A stretch of 64,000 nucleotides of DNA. Source: Limnoperna fortunei. Its lineage: Eukaryota; Mollusca; Bivalvia; Mytilida; Modiolidae. The position numbers and the translations under genes are program-made. This document shows positions 11,701 to 24,735 of the stretch, piece after piece; the first letter of the stretch is position 1, and each line of letters opens with the position of its first letter. Where the stretch lies: contig OX104118.1 of assembly GCA_944474755.1 (NCBI GenBank), forward strand, positions 87,527,860 through 87,591,859, given 5' to 3'. The notes under the pieces were generated by a model that worked only from the letters and a program-made list of their open reading frames with translations, ran no database searches and was not told where the DNA came from.

Positions 11701-14700
11701 ACCTACAGGCACCCTATGTTAGAAACTAACTAATAGCGGGACTAACAGTCACCTTATGTCTAAAAATAAATAATGTCGTGACCTGCAAGTACCCTATGTC
11801 TAAAGATAACTATTGGAATGATCGACAGTCACCCTATGTTTAAAAATAACTAATGGTTTGACCAGCAGTCTCCTTATGCATAAAGAAGACTTATGTTTGA
11901 ATTTCAGGCCTTCTATGTTTTAAAATAACTAATGTTGTCACATGCATGCACCTTGCCTAACGATACAGTGTGTCGTACAGTCACAATATCTAAAGATAAA
12001 TAATGATGTGACCAGTAAGCACCATTTAATGGAATGACCTATAGGTACCTTATGTCTAGGGATAAATTGTGTGACCTACTGGTACGTATGTCTAAAGATA
12101 AATACAGTCAACATATCTAAAGATAAATAATGGTGTTACCTAAGAGCACCTTATGTGTCAATACAGCTAATGGTGTGTCTCCAGGACCTTATGTCAACAG
12201 ATAAATAATGGTGTGACCTGCAAGGACCCTATGTATAATGATAACTAATAGTATTACCTACAGTCACTTTATGTCTAAAGATAATTAACGGTATGACATA
12301 CAGGCACCTTATGTCTAAATATACCTAATGGTATGACCTGCAGGCAATCTAAGTCTAAAAATAACTAATGGTGTGACCAGCAGTCATCCTATGTCTAAAG
12401 ATATCGTATGGTGTGACTTTAAGACCTCCTATATATAACAATTGTGTGACCTGCAGTCATCTTGTACAACGATGCCTAACCGTGTTACCTACAGTCACCA
12501 TATCTAAAGATAAATAATGCTGTTATCTGCACCATATGACTAATAACAACTGATGGTATGACCTACAGGCAACTTATGTCTAAAGATAACTAATGGTATG
12601 ACCTATATGTACCCTATGTCTGAAACTAACTAATAGTGAGACCAACAGTAACATTATGTCTAAAGATAAATAATGGCGTGACCTGCAAGTACCCTATGTC
12701 TAATGATAACTAATGGTACAACCTGCAGGCACCTTATGTCTAAAGATAACTAATGGTATGACCTACCGGTGCTCTAAGTCTATAAATAACTAATGGCATG
12801 ATCCGAAGGTACCCTATGTCTAAAATAAACTAATGATATGACAAGATTTCACCTTATGTCTAAAGATAACTTAAAGTGTGACTTCCGGCCTTCTATGTTT
12901 TAAAATAACCAAGTCATGTGACATGCAGGCATCATGTCTAACGATACATAACAGTGTGTGGTTCATTCACAATATCTAAAAATAACTAATGGTGTGATAA
13001 GAAGTCACCATATTTCTAAAGATTACTTATCGTGTGACCTTTAGGCCTTCTATGTTTTAAAATAACTAATGGTAAAATAACTAACAGTAAGACTACAGTC
13101 ACCATATCTAAAGATAACTAATGGTGTGACCTATAGGCAAATTATGTTTGAAGATAACTAATGCATGACCTACAGGCACCTTATGTCTCTAGATACCTAA
13201 TGGTATGACCTGCAGGCAACCTATGTCTTTAATAACTAATGGTGTGACCAGCAGTCATCTAATGTCTAAAGATATCGTATGGTGCGACTTTCAGACCTCC
13301 TATATATAACAATAACTAATTGTGTGACCTGCAGTCATCTTGTAAAACGATACCTAACAGTGTGACCTACAGTCACCATATCTAAAGGTAAATATTGCTG
13401 TTATCTGCACCATATGACTAATGACATCTGATGGTATGACCTACAGGCAACTTAGGTCTAAAGATAACTAATGGTATGACTATATGTACACTATGTCTGA
13501 AACTAACTAATAGCGTGACCAGCAGTCACATTATGTCTAAAGATAAATAATCGCGTGACCTGCAAGCACCCTATGTTTAAAGATAACAAATGGTGTGACC
13601 TACACTCACCTTATGGCTAAAAGCAACCAATGGTATGATGCGCAGGAACCTTATGTCTAAAGACAACTAATGGTATGATCTACAGGCACCCTATGTTTAA
13701 AATAACTAATAGTGTGACCTGCAGGCACCTTGTCTAACAATACCTAACAGTGTGACGTACAGTCATAATATCTAAAGATAAATAATGGTGTAACCAGCAA
13801 GCACCCTATGTCTAACTGTATGACCTACAGGTACCCTATTTCTAAAGATAACTAATGGTATGACAAGCAGTCACCTAATGTCTAAAGATAACTTATGGTT
13901 TGACTTTCAGGCCTCCTATGTATAACAGTAACTAATGGTGTGACCTGCAGGCATCCTGTCTAACGATACCTTACAGTGTGACCTACAGTCACCATATCTG
14001 AAGGTAAATAATGGTGTGGCCTACAAGCACCTTATGTCTAAAGATATCTGATGGTATGACCTGCAGGCACCTTTTCTAAATATATATATATTGGTACGAC
14101 CTACAGTCACCATCACTAAATATAAATAATGGTATATCCTACAGGCACACTATGTCTAGTAAAACTAATTGTATTATGTACACCAACCTCATGTCTATAA
14201 AAACTAATGGTGCGACATGCAGACACGTTTTTTAACGATACCTAACAGTGTGACCTACAGTCACAATATCAAAAGATAAATAATGGTGTGACCTGCAAGC
14301 ACCTTGTGTCTAATGATAACTAATAGTAAGAGCTACAGGCACCTCGTGTCTAAAGATAACTAATGGTGTGACCTACAAGCACCTTATATGTAAAGATAAC
14401 TAATGGTATGACCTACAGGTAATCTATGTCTATAAATAACTAATGGTATGATCCAAAGGCATCCTATGTCTAAAATAAACTAATGATGAGTGAACCATTC
14501 ACCTTATGTCGAAAGATAACTTAAAGTGGGACTTCCGGCCTTCTATGTTTTAAAATAACTAAATGTGTGACAAGCAGGCATCTTGTCTTACGATACCAAC
14601 ATTGTGCCGTACAGTCACAATATCTAAAAATAACTAATGGTGTGACCAGCAGTCACCATATTTTTAAAGATAACTTATTGTGTGACTTTCAGGCCTTGTA

Positions 14701-15060
14701 TGTTTTAAAATAACTAATGGTGTGACCTGCAGTCAACTTGTCTAACGATACCTAACTGATACCTACAGTCACCATATCTAAAGATAAATAACGGTTTTAC
14801 CTCCTGCAAGCACCCTTTGTCTTTTTGTAACTAATGGTATAACCTACAGGCAACTTATGTCTAAAGATATCACCTGCAATCAATCAGACCAGTCATCTTA
14901 TGTCTAAAGATAACTTATGGTGTGACTTTCAGACCTCATATATAAAGATAAATAATGCTGTTATTTTACCAAATGACTAATGACGACTTATGGTATAACC
15001 TACAGGCAACTTATGTCTAAAGATAACTAATGGTATGACCTACAGGCACCTTATATCTAA

Positions 15061-15780
15061 AGATAAATATTGGTATGACCTACAGGCACTTTATGTTTAA
15101 AGATAAATAATGGTGTAAACTACAAGCAACTTACATCTATGTCTGAAACTAAATAATAGTTTGACCAGCAGTAACCTTATGTCTAAAGATAAATAATGGC
15201 GTGATCTGCAGGCAACTTATGTCTAAAGATAAATAATGGTATGACCTACAGACACTTTATGTTTAAAGATAAATAATGGTGTAAACTACAGGCAACTTAT
15301 ATCTAAGGATAACTAATGGTATGACCTACAGGCACCTTATGTCTAAAGATAAATATTGGTATGACCTAAAGGCACTTTATGTTTAAAGATAAATAATGGT
15401 GTAAACTACAAGCAACTTACATCTATGTCTGAAACTAAATAATAGTTTGACCAGCAGTAACCTTATGTCTAAAGATAAATAATGGCGTGATCTGCAGGCA
15501 ACTTATGTCTAAAGATAAATAATGGTATGACCTACAGACACTTTATGTTTAAAGATAAATAATTGTGTAAACTACAGGCAACTTATATCTAAAGATAACT
15601 AATGGTATGACCTACAGGCACCTTATGTCTAAAGATAAATAATGGCGTGATCTGCAGGCAACTTATGTCTAAAGATAAATAATGGTATGACCTACAGACA
15701 CTTTATGTTTAAAGATAAATAATGGTGTAAACTACAGGCAACTTATATCTAAAGATAACTAATGGTGTGACCTGCATGTA
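15061..15780. repeat. higher-order block inside the minisatellite, 286-bp period
   Basis: A seven-monomer block is repeated almost exactly: TACAAGCAACTTACATCTAT starts at 15121 and again at 15407 (offset 286). A three-monomer part with GGCGTGATCTGCAGGCAAC occurs a third time near 15640. This marks recent local amplification within an otherwise old array. Confidence 0.9.
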
Positions 15781-16132
15781 CCCTATGTCTGAAGATAACT
15801 AATGGTATAACCTGTATGCATCTAATGTCTAACAGACACCTTATGTATAAAAGTAAATAATGACTTGACCTTCAAGTACCCTATGTCTAACGATAACTAA
15901 TGGTTTATCCTGCAAGCACAATATGACTAATGATAACTAATGGTATGACCTACGGGCAACTTATGTCTTACGATAACTAATGGTATGACCTGCACGCAAC
16001 TTATGTCTAACGATAACTAATGGTATGACCTACAGGTACCCTTATATCTAAAAATAACGGTGTGACCTTCAGTCACCTTATGTATAAAGATAACTAATGG
16101 TATGACCTGCAAGCACCTTATATCTAAATATA

Positions 16133-16523
16133 AATAATAGTATGACCTGCAAGTAACTTGTATCTAAAGATAATTAATGGTATGATCTACGGGCACCCTG
16201 TGTTTAAAATAAACTAATGGGTTGACGAGCCGTCACTTTATGTCTAAAGATAACTTATGGTGTGACTTTCAGACCTTCTATAGTTTAAATTAACTAATGG
16301 TTTGACTTGCATGCACCTTGTCTATATATAATAATAATAGTATGACCTGCAAGTAACTTGTATCTAAAGATAATTAATGGTATGATCTACGGGCACCCTG
16401 TGTTTAAAATAAACTAATGGGTTGACGAGCCGTCACTTTATGTCTAAAGATAACTTATGGTGTGACTTTCAGACCTTCTATAGTTTAAATTAACTAATGG
16501 TTTGACTTGCATGCACCTTGTCT
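16133..16523. repeat. exact 191-bp direct duplication inside the minisatellite
   Basis: Positions 16133-16323 are repeated at 16333-16523 with no difference that I can see. The offset is exactly 200 bp, five 40-bp units, with a divergent TATATATAA junction between them. Confidence 0.92.
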
Positions 16524-16861
16524 TACGATACCTAAAAGCGTAACCTACAGTCACAATATCTAAACATAAATATTGGTACGACCTACAGTCACCCTAACTT
16601 AATATAAATAAAGGTATGTCTTACAGGCACCCGATGTCTAAGCATAACTAATGATATTAACTACAGGGACCTCATGTCTATAAAAAACTAATGGTGTGAC
16701 CTGCAGGAACCTTGTCTAATGATACCTAACATTGTGACCTACAGTCACAATATCTAAAGATAAATAATATTGTAACCTGCAGGCCTTTTATGTTTTCAAA
16801 TAACTAATGGTTTGACCAGCAGGGACCTTGTCTAACGATACCTAACAGTGACCTACAGTCA

Positions 16862-18646
16862 TAAGGTCATCTTTAGTTAAAATATCTTACCTTTTTTATC
16901 TTCAGAAGGTCATCTTTCTTTACATTACTCAATCTATAAAAATTTACAAAATATTACCTGGTAGATCTTTCATTTACCTTTCATTAGATTAAAGGTAATC
17001 TTGTGTTGCATTTCCTCATTATCTTACAACGACAGGTCATCTTTAATTACATTTAAAGCAATTTCATTATCGAGAAGTTCACATTTAGTTTACATTTGAG
17101 ACTTTTCACTTTATAAAATATAACCTTTTATTACTTTTCGTCTTCACTCACTTTACAAAATGTTAAGTGATGTGGTCTTTGAATTGGTTAATAGTCTAAA
17201 AAAACTGAAATACTCGTTTTAAAAAATCTGGAAGTTACAATGGTATTTTTGTACATTTTTCTTATCAACAGGTTATTTTTCGTACACCATTTATGTCTAT
17301 AAAAGTGGGCCATTTGTTCATATTTTAAAGTACCAAAAGTTATAAAAAAGGTGACATTTTATATCTTTTATATTTTTTGGAAATGTGTACAAAAGAGAAC
17401 AAAACTAGTTTTAAACAGGGACTTTTTCATAAATAATTTAAAAATTTCTTAAGAAGTAAGGCTAAGGCATACCCCGTCAACTAGTAAATCAAGACACTTA
17501 TTTAGGAAGCTGAGTTGTTGAGAAAAAAACCTATACTTTACTTGATTCGCGAAGGTTAAATTTTATCTGGTTATATAAATGTAATTTTTGCATTCAAACT
17601 GGTAAAAAACTCTTATGGGTCTTTTGTGTTATGATGTTTAAACATTGAAACTAATGAACTGCCCCAAAACTTAAAATTGCCTGACAAAAAATCTAATACA
17701 GTTAAACTGCCTTACAAAAATCAAACTGTAAGTGATAAACTGCTTGACGACAATACAACTAAAAATGTTAAACTCACTGCAGACAATAACTCTAAATTGT
17801 TTAAGTGCCCTCCAACAATAAAGCAAAGCTTTTCAACATCCAGCCCCCCCCCCGAAAAAACCTCCCATAGATCCTACCAATAATAGCAATGAGAATAATG
17901 TTGTTTGAAAAAATAAAATGATTGATTGAAATTCTGGTCTCAGATTTGTAAATGATTTTTTCTTAGTTCCATTCAACAATAAAACAGTCACTGTTCATGT
18001 TAGCCACCGATAAAGATGCAGTGTACGAATAGTTTCTATTAATCCTGCAGTAGCTGTTTTTCTATTTGAATTACATTGACGCATGCAATAAATAATTTGT
18101 TGATGTTGCACAATCATATTTAACGAACGCTGTCAGAATATACAGCTATACATCTTTTTTCCCTAATTATTCAAATTAAACAGCCTGACACACTTTGTTT
18201 CAAGTAAATAAAACGCAAAACATTTCCAGAAAATTGTAGACTGTTTATACTTATCCTAGGTCTGTCGTCATCGCATGTCAACGGATGAAAGACATCAACT
18301 ACTGTATTGCCCTTATTCACTACGGCAAAACAAACATGTCAATATCGTTGGAACTAATAATATACAACAAGAACGTTATGAAGTAATTTGTCATTGATTT
18401 CTTCTTAAGGATAATAAGGCGGTCGGTTAAGAAAATCTCATAGAACATTGATATCTTATTTAATATAGGTTAGGTATGACATTAGTTTTGTTTTCGTTTA
18501 GGTAATAATTTCCTTATATTAATATTTAAATATTACAAATAGAGATTTATATTACAAACGTTTGGAAACCAATTTTAACAACTCATGAAAGCAAAGACTA
18601 CAAAGATTGAAATAATGATGTAAGCTTGTAATAACTGAATTCTTAC
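16862..18646. other. non-coding stretch right of the minisatellite
   Basis: AGGTCAT(C)TTT motifs occur at 16864, 16907 and 17034, that is, in the opposite orientation to the array's TGACCT. A 68-codon ORF (17677-17883, TTG start, Lys/Asn-rich, ending in a poly-Pro run encoded by poly-C) has no recognisable domain. Confidence 0.4.
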
Positions 18647-18803
18647 CGTTTATGTAGATAAAATAATTGCAATTGCAAGATGTATTTGGAACAAAGGGAT
18701 CAAAAAGTGTGTAATGTGATAATTTATTTAACTGCAGTTGTACAAAACAACAGCTATGTAAAATCCACACCCAAAGACAAATTTTAAACAGTTTATTCTT
18801 CAT
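18647..18803 (-). CDS. possible first exon of a small secreted protein
   Basis: Reading leftwards from ATG at 18803, the first 20-25 residues have a basic start (MKNKLFK) and a hydrophobic, Cys-containing core (ICLWVWILHSCCFV), as in a signal peptide. A segment with a C-x-C pair follows. At 18646-18645 there is a good donor (ACG|GTAAGA). Without the donor the frame runs on only to 18552. No second exon was identified, and no homologue is recognised. It could be a chance ORF in AT-rich DNA. Confidence 0.25.
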
Positions 18804-20259
18804 AGAATCAATAGAAACAACTATATCTGCCAGCTTGTGTGTTACGCTAGATCAGTGTTTTACTCCAACAATAGATGATAATACTAACAGCTATACTTTG
18901 ATTCCAATTGTTGATCTCCTGAAGATAATTATGCTAGGCCACAAGTCATGAGAAAACAAATATTAGAAGTAATCTTATTACCTCATGTGTATTATTTAGT
19001 TTTTGACTGTGTTATCAGACTCCTGTCTGTTGACGCATATTTTTTCTTTTTTATGACTTTATACAGAATTTTTAACTTTAGCAGTTAATTCAATTAACGT
19101 TAGTATAACATTATTATATCAGAAAATTACTGTTCTATAATTTCACATGCAGCTACAACGCGCAGAAAGTGAAAACAAAATCATACAAATATAATGTCCA
19201 TGTCTTCCTGGGTCAATATAAAAAGGTTAGCCACAGAAATCGAAAGTAGCTAAACAAAATGTAGTAATGTTCTTGCTTATGTGTAAGCAGTAATACTACG
19301 GCATGTATTTTTCAACTTGAAAACTAGTGGCGTCACGAGAAGCAAAGATATTTAAAGCATCGAACAGGTAACGACACCATGTTTCGTGATATTAACTAAG
19401 AAAGACATTTTTTGACGATTTTTTATGTTCTATGATTATTTAATTACAAATTTAATCTTTTGAAAATCCATGTGGAAATGTTGGCTGCATGGTGACATAA
19501 TTTCATCAGATGACCACAACGCATATACAAATACATTCTTCATTTCTTTAGATTATCAAACTGCATAAATATATTAATTGGTGATGCACACAATGACAAA
19601 TTTATCTCGCTACATTAAGCAAGATATATAAATATATAGGTGGTTTATGCATTATGCTCTCGTTTGCAAATAAACTCAGAAACATAACCGACTATCAAAA
19701 TCTGAAGTGTACAAAATGTCGGTTGACCTATGTCAATGATTTAATACTTAATGGTTTTAATCATCTTTTTGTTTACGCTTTTTTGACTTGAAAAAACTTT
19801 TGTTCGAAAACCGTACATCCTTGGTACAAATACCATTGATCCTAAGCAACATATATTACATTTGAAAATGTCATGGTCAACGGTCACCTTTTGTCATGTT
19901 AGCATTATATTTAAAAAAAACATAAAAGATAGAAGCAGACAATAAATGAAAAAAACCTCTTATCAAGACCTCTATTTTAGTATTTGGTCCAGAACTGTTC
20001 GATGAACCGTTTTCGAGTTATAGTCCTTGACGCCTTTCGGTTAAAATATTTTTGGCTCATAGCTTGAAAACGGTTAGAGATAAAATAGTAAACATATAGG
20101 TAACCGTTGTAAAAAGTCCATAGCAACTATATTTTTATAAGTCCGTGTGAGACAGTTTTAGGTAGTAAAGAATGTTATTTCATATCAGTAAAATTATGTT
20201 TGTTTTAATTGGATAAAACAAGGTCAGCTGATATTAGTTAATTTGCAGTAATTTGACGT
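18804..20259. other. non-coding stretch
   Basis: AT-rich; no gene, RNA or strong repeat seen. Confidence 0.4.
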
Positions 20260-20319
20260 GAGGGCATTATCACGCCGTGATAACGCCCACGGGCATTATC
20301 ACGTCGTGGTAATGCCCTC
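20260..20319. repeat. 60-bp near-perfect palindrome made of two smaller palindromes
   Basis: The 60 bp begin GAGGGCATTATCACG and end GTGGTAATGCCCTC. They read nearly the same on the complementary strand. Each half (GGGCATTATCACG...TAACGCCC and GGGCATTATCACG...TAATGCCC) is itself an inverted repeat, so several alternative hairpins or a cruciform are possible. It is much more GC-rich than its surroundings. Confidence 0.9.
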
Positions 20320-20553
20320 TCCAGTAACAACCAACATAAAACTGTTTTTTTTTAATTTATAAAAAAATATATGAACATGTACAACCCAAACGAGGAACAA
20401 ATGTCATAAAGTTTAGAAAACTAACTGTGTATTGCCTAAAAATGCCAAACAATGAGGCCAAACATTCAAATCATACAGCAAGCAGCTGCACATACATAAT
20501 ACAGTCTTAAACACATGGTTTCTTAATTCTTCAATAAAATAAATATAATAGTC

Positions 20554-20718
20554 GCTTATATAGCTGGCATTGTCATGATACTTGACAGCACTCGGGAGAG
20601 TGGTATTGCCTTTAACATTGATAATGCCCTCGCCTTTGGCTCGGGCATTATCAATGTTTCAGGCAATACCACCTCCCTTGTGCAGTCAAGATATCATGAC
20701 AATGCCCTCTATATAAGC
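20554..20718. repeat. 165-bp hairpin (long inverted repeat with ~13-nt loop)
   Basis: Arms of about 76 bp: the left arm starts GCTTATATAG and the right arm ends CTATATAAGC. The innermost pairing is GATAATGCCC/GGGCATTATC around the loop TCGCCTTTGGCTC. It shares the GGGCATTATC core with the palindrome at 20260. A 60-codon ORF over it is an artefact. It may be a MITE or a source of a hairpin RNA. Confidence 0.9.
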
Positions 20719-20719
20719 A

Positions 20720-23700
20720 ACTATTGTATAATTAAAGACCCCGATAAGTCAATATAAATTTTTAGAATCATCAGTATGATGTACTTTACTTCAATATTTT
20801 ATTTTTCCTTCAGGACGTTGCATTTCGTTCCTAGCAAAGGGCAGAAAAGTTCTTAACGACCGTTTACTTAAATGACAAATTGTCATTAGTCGAACAACTT
20901 CATGACTGGAAGTGACATTTTGTGCTTAGCAACAGACAAAACAAAGTACACGGCATATATTTTCTTACTTTAGGGAAAAACGGAAACGAACTTCACATGT
21001 GTTCTCAGTTTAATTGTTCATTTGTGCTGCAAATGTTGTGACTCTTAACGAATAGTATTAATTTCTTCGCCAGGTAATCGCATGAAATTCACATGTTTCG
21101 TAGAAACAAACAAATATTTATATCTAACTTATGTGTAGAACCATCAGATTTTTGTATAATAAAAAAATAACCTGTTGCAGGCTTTAATGTTTTTGTCCTA
21201 GCAATTTTTGGATAAAGAAAAGTCCATGTTATTAAAAATATTAAAACATGACATCAATTCTAAACAAAGAAAGATAAATGTAGTAACTTTACAAGTGCCG
21301 ATACTATTTAAATTTACATTATTACAAAATCAGTACAAACGCCTTCAAAGTGAAGAGTTTCAGAAAAAAATAACATGTTTGATACAATAATAAAACACCA
21401 ATTATTAAAAGCACCTTGTTCAATTACTCAAATAATAATACGCAACATAAATGTATATCAAGAAATGTGAACAATTAAGGATAATACAAAATCTGATACA
21501 TAAACACTACAAAAACACTAAACTGAACTAAATTGCATACAAACCACACAGCAAAATAAAAAAAAACACGTATTACCTTATATTTTATAGAAGGGACTAC
21601 GTAAAATTATCGCCAGTAATAATATCTGGACAGCTTATAGGTCAAAATTCTAGATCTATATAAAACAAAGTATGAACTGTGAACATTACATTATTATTTT
21701 GTACTTCTAAAATATAAAAATTAATGTACTGTACTAATTCTACCAGAACATCACTGAAAGTTTAGTGACCAATTAGTAATTTAATAGACTCAGAGTTTAT
21801 TGAAGGCCTCTAAATTGTTTGGATAAAACATTCGTATTAATAAGCATGATAAATGCATTTAGTAAGCACAATATAAATACTGTGTCGTGTTTTATACATT
21901 AACAGTTGTATAGATCCGTTGCATAGTCGAGTAGGCAAATTAAAACAGTAAAATAATTATACCGTTTATTACCGATTACCAGGTTCAAACATAAGAATAG
22001 AATGGTTTCGGTAAGTGACGCATTGGTACCAAGTTATTTCTGCCAATGTTGTCATGTATTGTATGGGGTGCATTACATTTAAACTGATTGATTCAAATTT
22101 GTAATTGAACTTTCCGTAATTTTTTTTTAATTTTCTTTATTATACAAGTAATAAAAATTGTTAGAGTTTCCGACGGGATGAGAGCCGAAATTGCAAATTT
22201 TCTAATATACGATACAAGAAGGCAATACATAAATCGCTATAATAATCTAATACGAAATTTCTGTCCATTAAAATTTTCTTAATTTTTGTTTTAATGTCAA
22301 GCAAGTATCATACATTTAGCAATGTAAAGATGTAAAGACAAAACTAGGGTTTCTGAGTTCATTATTTGTTTTGTTAAATAAGTATTCAAAATCCATTAGA
22401 ATTTGTGATTTTTCTGACCGAATTATTCCTTGTTAAAAATTTATTTTCATTCTTTCAAAAAAAACTATTCCCTTTATAACACATATGTCCTTAAACCAGT
22501 AATAAATGTATATGATAATATAGGAATAAAGTCTTTTGTCCAGTAAAGGTATAAAGTATATTACTGTTAGAAATATATAATACAACCAATAAGATTTTTT
22601 TGCCAGCCCATCAGAGTGCACTACATGTTGCCACTTGTTATGTTTAAAAACATACTATTAAATAGATACGACGTGTTAGTCTCACTGAGGCAAAACAATG
22701 GACAGACAGACATACATTTTGTCCACTGTGGTCTCTTGGCAAAAATATATTGATTTAAACTGCATTATAAGGTAAATTTGGAAACTTAAATTGCTTGGAT
22801 GTTTGGATAATCTTAGTATTAAAACAAGTGATTATTTTTTGTTTTCGGATTGATGCTCTTTATGTTAAATGGGAGAATTTTCATAAACATTGTTTTTTTA
22901 CACCAAAAGATTGTATGTATCCCGAATAAATTGTAATCTCATATAAATTATTGTCTATATTGCTTAATATATTTTTTTCAATAAATTAGCTGATGGTGTT
23001 TTGTTTTCTTCAGTGTTCAGCAATTTTACAAACAAGTTATCCCAAAGATCATTAAAATTAAGGTGATATCATGAAAATCAACAAATACAAAATGTTTTAG
23101 AAAATAATGTGTATTTTTATTAATTATTTTCATTATTAGTTGTTGGTTTAATTGTTGATTGAAAATTTACAAAAATAGATGTTTTGCGTTCTGACTCAAC
23201 ATTTATAAGTTCTAATTAGTAACAGTATTGTTACAGGCAACGTTAACCCATATCATAGCTGTGATATCTGTTATTGATGGATGGAATAAATTAAATATGG
23301 ATAATACTAATTAAAAAACCTTGGCTACTCTTACGGTCACGATTTATTGCCCAAACGTTCATTATGAAAACATTTTTAATATTTACAATAAAACAATACA
23401 AAAAGGCACTGTTTTAATAAACTACAACAAATGTTTATTTTTTAAGCAGAAAGGCCGATATGTATTCTGTCAATCTGTAAATCAAATTAAGACACATAAA
23501 TATTTAGACAACTAAATTTAGGTTACCAATTTAATGTATAAACTAGTAATGATTGTGATGATTCCAACACATTATGTCTCCCAAACGAACACCAATTGCC
23601 ACTATAATCTTCAGCAAAACTCCCAAATACAAATTTTTAGCATGATAATGCAATGTCCTATATAATGACTCATAACCCCCGTTTCCAGTAAAACGGAAGT

Positions 23701-24407
23701 AATTTTGAAAATTTAAAAAGTGGATTGCAAAACTTCAAGTCTCCCTTTAACTAACATGTTCCCAAAATTTCATCTTAATTGGACATTTCATCGCGAAAAA
23801 CTGTGCGGACAAGATTACACGGAAAGAAAAAAATGAAAAAAGAAGAATAATAAGAAACCGGACAAAAATAATATGTGTCCCAAAGATTTTATGTTTCGTC
23901 AAAAAATATATTCACAAATGCTAAAACAAATCAATTGTATATATTACTCGACATGTGTTATCGGAATTCTGTTTGTTGAAAAAAACATTGAAAGATATTT
24001 GTTGCTATATGTTATTTCTACAATTTATAGCAGTCAATTCAACTGACGTTATTTTAACAATATTATTTCAGAAAATTACTGTTTTATTATTACACATACA
24101 GTAACAAACTTTGAAAAATTAACTCTATATCATTCAAATTCCTCTCCGTATTATCCTTGGTCAAAATAAGAATTATAAGTCGCAACAAGTCAAAATAGAT
24201 AGAAGACCTTATTTGTCAGCAGCCGTACATAGTTACGTGATCGTCTATGTATTTTTTCAACTTTCAAAATTCGTGCAGTAGATAAACCAGTCATTTTCTT
24301 GTCGAAGTTTTATTTCTGTTTTATGTTTACTCGCAAATGTAACATAGCTGATGTTTACTTTCCTATTGAAAAACCAATTAGACGTCCAGTGATTAAAGTA
24401 GATTGTC
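20720..24407. other. non-coding stretch
   Basis: AT-rich, with short chance ORFs only (60-64 codons). Positions 23690-23880 weakly resemble the degenerate repeat family at 29021-30360 (shared text near AGAAACCGGACAAAAATAATA). Nothing else stands out. Confidence 0.4.
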
Positions 24408-24598
24408 TACATGTTATCACGTGGTATGTCAACACTGAGGTTACGGAATAAAGTCTCGCTGTGGGCAGGGTGCGCTCTACTCAAATCTTAATTGACTAGG
24501 TCAAGGGTTTTCTCCGTGTATTCCTGCTCTCTCACTAAACAAATGGACGCGGTAATGTTACTGAAAAATTCCTGAAAGTGGCCTTAAACCCTCAATTA
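24408..24598 (+). mobile_element. tRNA-related SINE copy
   Basis: The head has ATCACGTGGTATGTCAACACTGAGG, as in the minus copies at 26162 and 48919. The tail has ATGGACGCGGTAATG, then TTCCTGAAAGTGGCCTTAAAC, matching the family tail. It is diverged and the box B region is degraded. Confidence 0.6.
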
Positions 24599-24638
24599 GC
24601 AAACACAGAAACTATGGAATGCCAACCTGATCAGAATT

Positions 24639-24735
24639 CATAATGCTTCATTCATCATTCCCCATCCTTCGTTCATTATTCGTCATGCTTAATTAATTAT
24701 TCTTCATCCTGAATTCATCATTCTTTATCCTTATC
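24639..24735. repeat. 21-bp minisatellite, ~4.5 units
   Basis: Units resemble TCATCCTTCATTCATCATTCT. Variants follow each other from 24639 to 24735. Confidence 0.75.

Larger units (their letters stand above)
8715..16861. repeat. 8.1-kb minisatellite array, ~200 diverged 40-bp units
   Basis: The consensus unit is close to ATGTCTAAAGATAACTAATG + GTATGACCTACAGGCACCTT (40 bp). All units are in the same orientation. Monomer variants alternate in a recurring order. One variant has GTTTTAAAATAACTAATGG, one has TCTAACGATACCTAACAGTG (about 38 bp), one has GATAAATAATGGTGTGACC and one has GTGTGACTTTCAGGCCTCC. This gives an irregular higher-order structure. Stops occur in all frames, so it is not coding. 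Nearly every unit keeps TGACC(T), and most keep AGATAA. Unit divergence is typically 10-25%, with locally near-identical blocks near the right end (see 15061-15780 and 16133-16523). Confidence 0.97.

Noticed and set aside
8715..16861. CRISPR-like array
   Set aside because: The units are contiguous 40-bp tandem repeats without unique spacers, diverged among themselves, and the window is clearly from an animal genome.
20575..20757. 60-codon ORF
   Set aside because: It lies entirely on the hairpin at 20554-20718; the apparent protein is a by-product of the inverted repeat.
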